Source: Rubrivivax sp. (lineage in GTDB: Bacteria > Pseudomonadota > Gammaproteobacteria > Burkholderiales > Burkholderiaceae_C). From it: a DNA stretch of 64,000 nt. The first letter of the stretch is position 1; each line of letters starts with the position of its first letter. The notes under the pieces are model-generated. The model made no database searches, was not told the origin of the DNA, and saw nothing but the letters and a program-made list of their open reading frames with translations. The stretch lies in contig JAUXVE010000148.1 of assembly GCA_030680415.1 (NCBI GenBank), positions 1 through 64,000 on the forward strand. Reading direction: 5' to 3'. Below, piece by piece: positions 59,273-64,000 of the stretch. Made by a program: the position numbers and the translations under genes.

Positions 59273-60154
59273 ATGCTGAGCAGCCTCTTTGCCGACGCCG
59301 CCGGCCCCTTTGTCGAATTTGCCTTCATGCGCCGTGCACTGGTGGCCACGCTGGCGCTGTCGCTGGGGGCGGCGCCCATCGGCTGCATCCTGGTGCTGCG
59401 CCGCATGAGCCTGGTCGGCGATGCGATGGCCCATGCCGTGCTGCCGGGCGCGGCCGCGGCCTTCCTGCTGGCCGGGCTGTCGCTGCCGGCGATGAGCCTG
59501 GGCGGCTTTGTCGCGGCGCTGGTGGTGGCCCTGGCCGCGGGCTTCGTCACCCGCGCCACGCCACAGCGTGAAGACGCCAGCTTCGCCGCCTTCTACCTCA
59601 TTGCACTGGCGCTGGGTGTGCTGCTGGTGTCCTTGCGCGGCAGCCAGATCGACCTCATGCACATGCTCTTTGGCAGCGTGCTGGCGGTGGACGACGCCGC
59701 GCTGCTGCAGATGGCCGCGGTGGCCAGCGTCACGCTGTGGGCGCTGGCGCTGATGATCCGGCCGCTGGTGCTGGAGAGCTTCGACCCCGGCTTCCTGCGC
59801 AGCGTGGGGGGCCCGGGCGGCGCTGCGCACATGCTCTTGCTGGTGCTGCTGGTGGCCAACCTGGTCAGCGCCTTGCAGGCCCTGGGCACCCTGATGGCCG
59901 TGGGCCTGATGATGCTGCCGGCCGCTGCCGCGCGCTTCTGGGCCGCCGACCTGCTGAAGATGGCTGCCGTGGCCGCGGCCATTGCGGCCGTTTCGGGTGC
60001 CGCCGGGCTGCTGCTGAGTTTCCATGCCGAGCTGCCGTCCGGCCCCTGCATCGTGCTGGGCTGTGGCGCGGCCTATGTGCTGTCGGTGCTGTTCGGGCGC
60101 CGCGACGGCATCGCCTGGCGCCGCTGGCGAGCCCGCCATCACCTGGCTGCCTGA
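59273..60154 (+). CDS. znuB: Zinc ABC transporter permease ZnuB
   Basis: A 293-residue ABC-3-family permease with eight or nine predicted helices. The family loop GDAMAHAVLPGAAAAFLLAG near residue 50 and the ALGTLMAVGLMMLPAAAARF stretch near 205 are visible. Ten bases separate it from znuC. Confidence 0.92.
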   Translation: MLSSLFADAAGPFVEFAFMRRALVATLALSLGAAPIGCILVLRRMSLVGDAMAHAVLPGAAAAFLLAGLSLPAMSLGGFVAALVVALAAGFVTRATPQREDASFAAFYLIALALGVLLVSLRGSQIDLMHMLFGSVLAVDDAALLQMAAVASVTLWALALMIRPLVLESFDPGFLRSVGGPGGAAHMLLLVLLVANLVSALQALGTLMAVGLMMLPAAAARFWAADLLKMAAVAAAIAAVSGAAGLLLSFHAELPSGPCIVLGCGAAYVLSVLFGRRDGIAWRRWRARHHLAA

Positions 60155-60161
60155 GACAACG

Positions 60162-61106
60162 ATGACCGACAAGCCCAAGACCATGCGCTTGCAGCGCCGC
60201 GCCATGCTGGTGACGCTGGCCAGTGGCGCCTGTTGGCCCCTGCACGCGCAGACGGCCGCTGCGCTGCCTGCCCGCGTCGTGGCCAGCTTCTCGATCCTGG
60301 CCGACATGGCCCGCGAGCTGGCTCCCGCCGGCACCGAGGTGCTCTCGCTGGTGCGGCCAGACGCCGACGCCCATGTCTTCGAACCCCGGCCGGCCGACGG
60401 CAAGCGCCTGGCGCAGGCCGAGCTGGTGCTGGTCAACGGCCTGGGCTTCGAAGGCTGGATCGACCGACTGGTCAAGGTGTCCGGCTTCAAGGGCCGCCTG
60501 GTGGTGGCCAGCCAGGGTGTGGTGGTGCGGGGCGCGCCCCATGCGCAACACGGCCATGGCCACCGCCATGGGCAGGGTGCGGTCGATCCGCATGCCTGGC
60601 AGGACCTGGCGCATGCGCGGCTCTACATCGCCAACCTGAGTGCAGCCTTTGCCCAGCGCTGGCCGGCGCAGCAGGCCGAGATCGATGCGCGCCGCCTGGA
60701 CTACCTGGCCCGGGTCGACACGCTCGAGCGGCGCGTGCGCCAGCAGCTGGACGCCATCCCGCGCCAGCAGCGGCGCGTCATCACCTCGCACGACGCCTTC
60801 GGCTACTTCGGTGCCGCCTACGGCATCGACTTCCTGGCGCCGCAAGGCTGGGCCACGCACAGCGAACCCTCGGCGGCGGCGGTGGCCAAGCTCATCCGCC
60901 AGATCCGCCAGCAGGGCGTGAAGGCGCTGTTCGTCGAAAACATCAGCGACCCGCGGCTGCTGCAGCGCATCGCCCAGGAAGGCGGGGCGAAGATCGGCGG
61001 CACGCTGTACTCCGACGCGCTGTCGGCAGCCGGCGGGCCGGCCGCGACCTACCTGAAAATGATCGAACACAACGCCCGCACGCTGAGCCAGGCCTTGACC
61101 GGCTGA
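60162..61106 (+). CDS. znuA: Zinc-binding periplasmic protein ZnuA
   Basis: A 314-residue substrate-binding protein. Signal peptide to about residue 30 (CWPLHAQ). Zinc ligands H71 (DADAHVFEP) and H144 (VDPHAW), a His-rich loop at 127-136 (HAQHGHGHRH) and SHDAFGYFGAAYG with a third His further on. ATG at 60162, seven bases after znuB. Confidence 0.93.
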   Translation: MTDKPKTMRLQRRAMLVTLASGACWPLHAQTAAALPARVVASFSILADMARELAPAGTEVLSLVRPDADAHVFEPRPADGKRLAQAELVLVNGLGFEGWIDRLVKVSGFKGRLVVASQGVVVRGAPHAQHGHGHRHGQGAVDPHAWQDLAHARLYIANLSAAFAQRWPAQQAEIDARRLDYLARVDTLERRVRQQLDAIPRQQRRVITSHDAFGYFGAAYGIDFLAPQGWATHSEPSAAAVAKLIRQIRQQGVKALFVENISDPRLLQRIAQEGGAKIGGTLYSDALSAAGGPAATYLKMIEHNARTLSQALTG

Positions 61107-61146
61107 GCGGCTGAACTTGAACCGCACCCGATTGGAGGCACCCTTG

Positions 61147-61665
61147 ATGCACCGAAGCGCCGGCTTGTTGATGGCCCTGATGCTGACTTCGCCGGCCCAC
61201 GCCGCCGGTGGCCGCGCCCACGAACACGGCGTCGTGCGTGTGGACGTGGCGGTGCAGGGCGACAGCTTCACGGTGAACCTCGATGCGCCGCTGGACAGCC
61301 TGCTGGGTTTCGAGCGCGCGCCGCGCAACGACAAGGAACGCCAGGCCGTCGACGAGGTGCTGGCACGCCTGAGAAGCGGCGCAGGCCTGTTCGATGCCGA
61401 CGCGGCGGCGCAGTGCACGCTGGGCAAGGCCGAGGTCAGCGCGCCGGTGCTCGAGGCTGGTGCCGCCGCCATGGGCGGCCATGCCGACATTGATGCCGGC
61501 TACGAACTCCGCTGCGCACAGCCGGCGCAGCTGCGCACGCTGGACCTGGGCCTGTTCGAAGCCTTCAGGCGCATCCAGCGCATCGACGTGCAGGTGGCCG
61601 GGGCCCGCGGCCAGGTCAAGGCCACGCTGAAGCGGCCCGCACGCAGCGTGCGGCTGGTCCGGTAA
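61147..61665 (+). CDS. ZrgA-like (DUF2796) zinc-uptake protein
   Basis: A 172-residue periplasmic protein with a signal peptide (about 1-20) and HEHGVVRVDVAVQG just after it, the pattern of DUF2796/ZrgA proteins that help ZnuABC take up zinc in Vibrio. ATG at 61147 has GGAGG eight bases upstream; 40 bases after znuA. A hairpin follows. Confidence 0.78.
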   Translation: MHRSAGLLMALMLTSPAHAAGGRAHEHGVVRVDVAVQGDSFTVNLDAPLDSLLGFERAPRNDKERQAVDEVLARLRSGAGLFDADAAAQCTLGKAEVSAPVLEAGAAAMGGHADIDAGYELRCAQPAQLRTLDLGLFEAFRRIQRIDVQVAGARGQVKATLKRPARSVRLVR

Positions 61666-61669
61666 CCAT

Positions 61670-61688
61670 CCCCCGCCAATGCCGGGGG
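61670..61688 (+). terminator. Hairpin at the end of the zinc operon
   Basis: CCCCCG at 61670-61675 pairs with CGGGGG at 61683-61688, loop of seven. There is no T tract. It is four bases after the stop of the ZrgA-like gene. Confidence 0.5.
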
Positions 61689-62030
61689 CATTCGGACTGT
61701 GAGCCGCGCAGCGTCTACAGCTGCTCGGCTTGAAGCGCTCGCTCCGACCGTTGAAGGCCCGCCCGGGGTTTTCCGGACCGGAGGCAAAGCGGCCCGATCG
61801 TCGGGGTAGACACATGGGCGCCCCCTCTGACGGGCCTGCGCGGCCGGATTCACCGGCGCTTGAGGGGCCGCCGTCGACCACAAGGACCGCAATCAGAGCC
61901 TCGCCCGACGGGTCTTGCCGCCCCAGGAGCACGGAGATGGGCGTTTGAACGCCTTAGCCTCCACGCGCACAGTTCCCGCGCACCGCATCTTCAGGCAACG
62001 GAGGCAGGGGCGGCGGCCGGCGGCCGCGCG
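61689..62030. other. Gene-free stretch between convergent operons
   Basis: 342 bases between the zinc operon and the convergent response regulator. I see no gene, terminator with a T run or known site in it. Confidence 0.5.
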
Positions 62031-63416
62031 TCATTCAAGCTCATAGCGCTTGACCTTTCGCCACAGCGTGGACTTGTCGATGCCCAGGATCTCGGCGGCC
62101 GTGGTGCGGTTGCCCTTGGTCTCACGCAGCGTCTTGGCGATGAAGTAGGCCTCGATCTCCTCCAGGCTCTGCGGCTCCATGCCGTCGATCACGCGCACCG
62201 GGGAATCGCCTTCGGACGCCAGGCCCGGCGGCAGCACGTCGACGTCGAGCCAGTCGCTTTCGGTCAGGATGATCATCGACTGGATGGCGTTCTCCAGTTC
62301 ACGCACGTTGCCGGGCCAGTTGTGGCGCATCAGCGCGGCCAGCGCGCGCGGCGTCAGGCCCTGCACCGGCTTGCCCAGGCGCGTGACGTGGCGCGCCAGG
62401 AAGTGGTTGGCCAGCAGCGGGATGTCGCTGCGGCGCTCGCGCAGCGGCGGCATCACGATCTCGACGATCTTGAGCCGGTAGTACAGGTCCATGCGAAAGC
62501 CGCCCGCCTCCACCAGCGCCGGCAGCGGCCGGTTGCTGGCCGCGATCAGGCGCACGCTGGCATGCCGCGGCGTGGTGTCGCCCATGCGGTAGTAGGTGCC
62601 GTCCTGCAGCGTGCGCAGCAGCTTGGCCTGGAACGCCGCCGAGGCGTTATTGACCTCGTCCAGGAACAGCGTGCCCTTGTCGGCGATCTCGAAGAACCCG
62701 GCCTTGGCGCGTTCGGCGCCGGTGAAGGCACCACGCTGGTGGCCGAAGAACTCGCTCTCGATCACGTTTTCGGCGATGGCCGCGCAGTTCAGCGCCACGA
62801 AGCGGCCCTCGCGGCGCTGGCTCATCAGGTGGATCTGCTGCGCCACCACCTCCTTGCCGGTGCCCGACTCGCCGGTGACGAGCACGCAACAGTCGTAGCC
62901 CGCCGAGGCGCGGATGAGCCGGCGCACCTGCTCGATGGCCGGGCTCTTGCCGATCAGGCCGTCCAGCGCGGTGTAGGCCAGCACGTTTTCACGCAGCCGT
63001 TCGTTTTCGCCGCTGAGCTGGTGGTGCTGCAGCGCGTGGCCCACCACCCGGCGCAGGTCGTCCAGCTCGAAGGGTTTGCGCAGGTAGTCGTAGGCACCGG
63101 CCTTGAGTGCGTCGATGGCCGATTCCACCGTGGCATGGCCGGTGATCAGCACCACTTGTGTCTGTGCGTTGCAGCGCTTGGCAAAACGCAGCACCTCGAT
63201 CCCGCTGACCGAGGGCATGCACAGGTCGGTGAGCACCACCGCCACCTCGTGCCGCTCGAGGTGCTCCAGCGCCTCTTGCGCGCTGTCGGGGGCCACGACC
63301 TCGGCGTCGATGTCGCACAGGACCTCGGTGACCATGCGGCGCATGGCCACGTCGTCCTCGACGACCAGCACCACCGGCCGCGGTGACGCCACGGACTTCT
63401 CGGCAGGTGATGACAT
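62031..63416 (-). CDS. NtrC-family sigma-54 response regulator
   Basis: A 461-residue regulator. The receiver domain (about 14-130) has the acidic pocket E20-D21-D22, phosphoacceptor D64 and K114. The AAA+ domain has Walker A GESGTGKE (182-189) and the sigma-54 contact GAFTGA (229-234). A Fis-type helix-turn-helix (TTAAEILGIDKSTLWRKVKRY) ends it. It is the partner of the kinase gene immediately upstream, six bases away. What it controls is not visible. Confidence 0.93.
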   Translation of the reverse strand: MSSPAEKSVASPRPVVLVVEDDVAMRRMVTEVLCDIDAEVVAPDSAQEALEHLERHEVAVVLTDLCMPSVSGIEVLRFAKRCNAQTQVVLITGHATVESAIDALKAGAYDYLRKPFELDDLRRVVGHALQHHQLSGENERLRENVLAYTALDGLIGKSPAIEQVRRLIRASAGYDCCVLVTGESGTGKEVVAQQIHLMSQRREGRFVALNCAAIAENVIESEFFGHQRGAFTGAERAKAGFFEIADKGTLFLDEVNNASAAFQAKLLRTLQDGTYYRMGDTTPRHASVRLIAASNRPLPALVEAGGFRMDLYYRLKIVEIVMPPLRERRSDIPLLANHFLARHVTRLGKPVQGLTPRALAALMRHNWPGNVRELENAIQSMIILTESDWLDVDVLPPGLASEGDSPVRVIDGMEPQSLEEIEAYFIAKTLRETKGNRTTAAEILGIDKSTLWRKVKRYELE

Positions 63417-63422
63417 CGCTGC

Positions 63423-64000
<578 letters not shown>

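Noticed and set aside
61730..61948. 72-codon plus-strand frame after the zinc operon
   Set aside because: Proline/arginine-rich translation typical of chance frames; no ribosome site.

Overview
The window is very GC-rich and gene-dense. It has the gene order of a betaproteobacterium of the order Burkholderiales, most like the Rubrivivax/Leptothrix/Piscinibacter/Azohydromonas group. The basis is the carA-carB-greA-DUF4149 / yhbY / rlmE-ftsH block, the surE-pcm-nlpD-rpoS block, the aerobic benzoyl-CoA (box) cluster with boxR, and the phenylacetyl-CoA (paa) cluster. The genus is an inference; there is no rRNA gene to test it.

Layout. 1-276: tail of an IS4-type transposase, then a hairpin. 277-9193 (minus): one tightly overlapping operon, soeABC-like molybdoenzyme, TSUP anion exporter, small membrane protein, tandem Usp, CMD-Rieske fusion and a FadL porin. 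Its upstream region carries a perfect 13-bp inverted repeat. 9512-10303: MazG-like enzyme and a nested inverted repeat at the end of ftsH. 10301-21819: housekeeping genes (ftsH, rlmE, yhbY, greA, carAB, BI-1, rlmD). 21869-25538: rpoS block and tRNA-Thr. 25769-26824: unknown protein. 26864-33851 (minus): paaG-I-K-A-B-C-D-E and a TetR gene, with a palindromic operator in front of paaG. 33932-38364: leucyl aminopeptidase, SapC, CorC and ApaH.

38378-42277 is the accessory part: a broken copy of the 5' half of tRNA-Ser beside the intact gene, an AT-richer higBA-like toxin-antitoxin trio, an unknown gene, and fragments of a P-type ATPase and a GlcG/HbpS gene. 42293-52483 is the benzoate cluster: hydrolase and benzoate-CoA ligase on the minus strand, boxR-boxC-boxB-boxA on the plus strand, then an internally deleted enoyl-CoA hydratase and a PaaH-type dehydrogenase. 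REP-like palindromes sit between the box genes, and TGCA-N6-TGCA-like sites flank boxR. A vapBC pair follows (52853-53499).

53601-61665 is a zinc-acquisition island arranged around a Zur box. On the minus strand are an AztD-like lipoprotein, a His-rich outer-membrane barrel, a second substrate-binding protein and a second ABC permease without an ATPase. On the plus strand are zur, a tiny membrane protein overlapping znuC, znuC, znuB, znuA and a ZrgA-like protein. The window ends with an NtrC-type regulator and the start-truncated partner sensor kinase.

How the genes work together. The paa and box clusters both turn aromatic acids into CoA thioesters, open the ring by oxygenation and feed beta-oxidation to central metabolism; the PaaH-type enzyme could serve both. 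The soe-like operon would oxidise or expel sulfite. The zinc island would carry zinc across both membranes under Zur control. The most promising candidates for undescribed systems are the zinc island, with its coupled micro-protein and ATPase-less second transporter, and the Soe-TSUP-Usp-CMD/Rieske operon.
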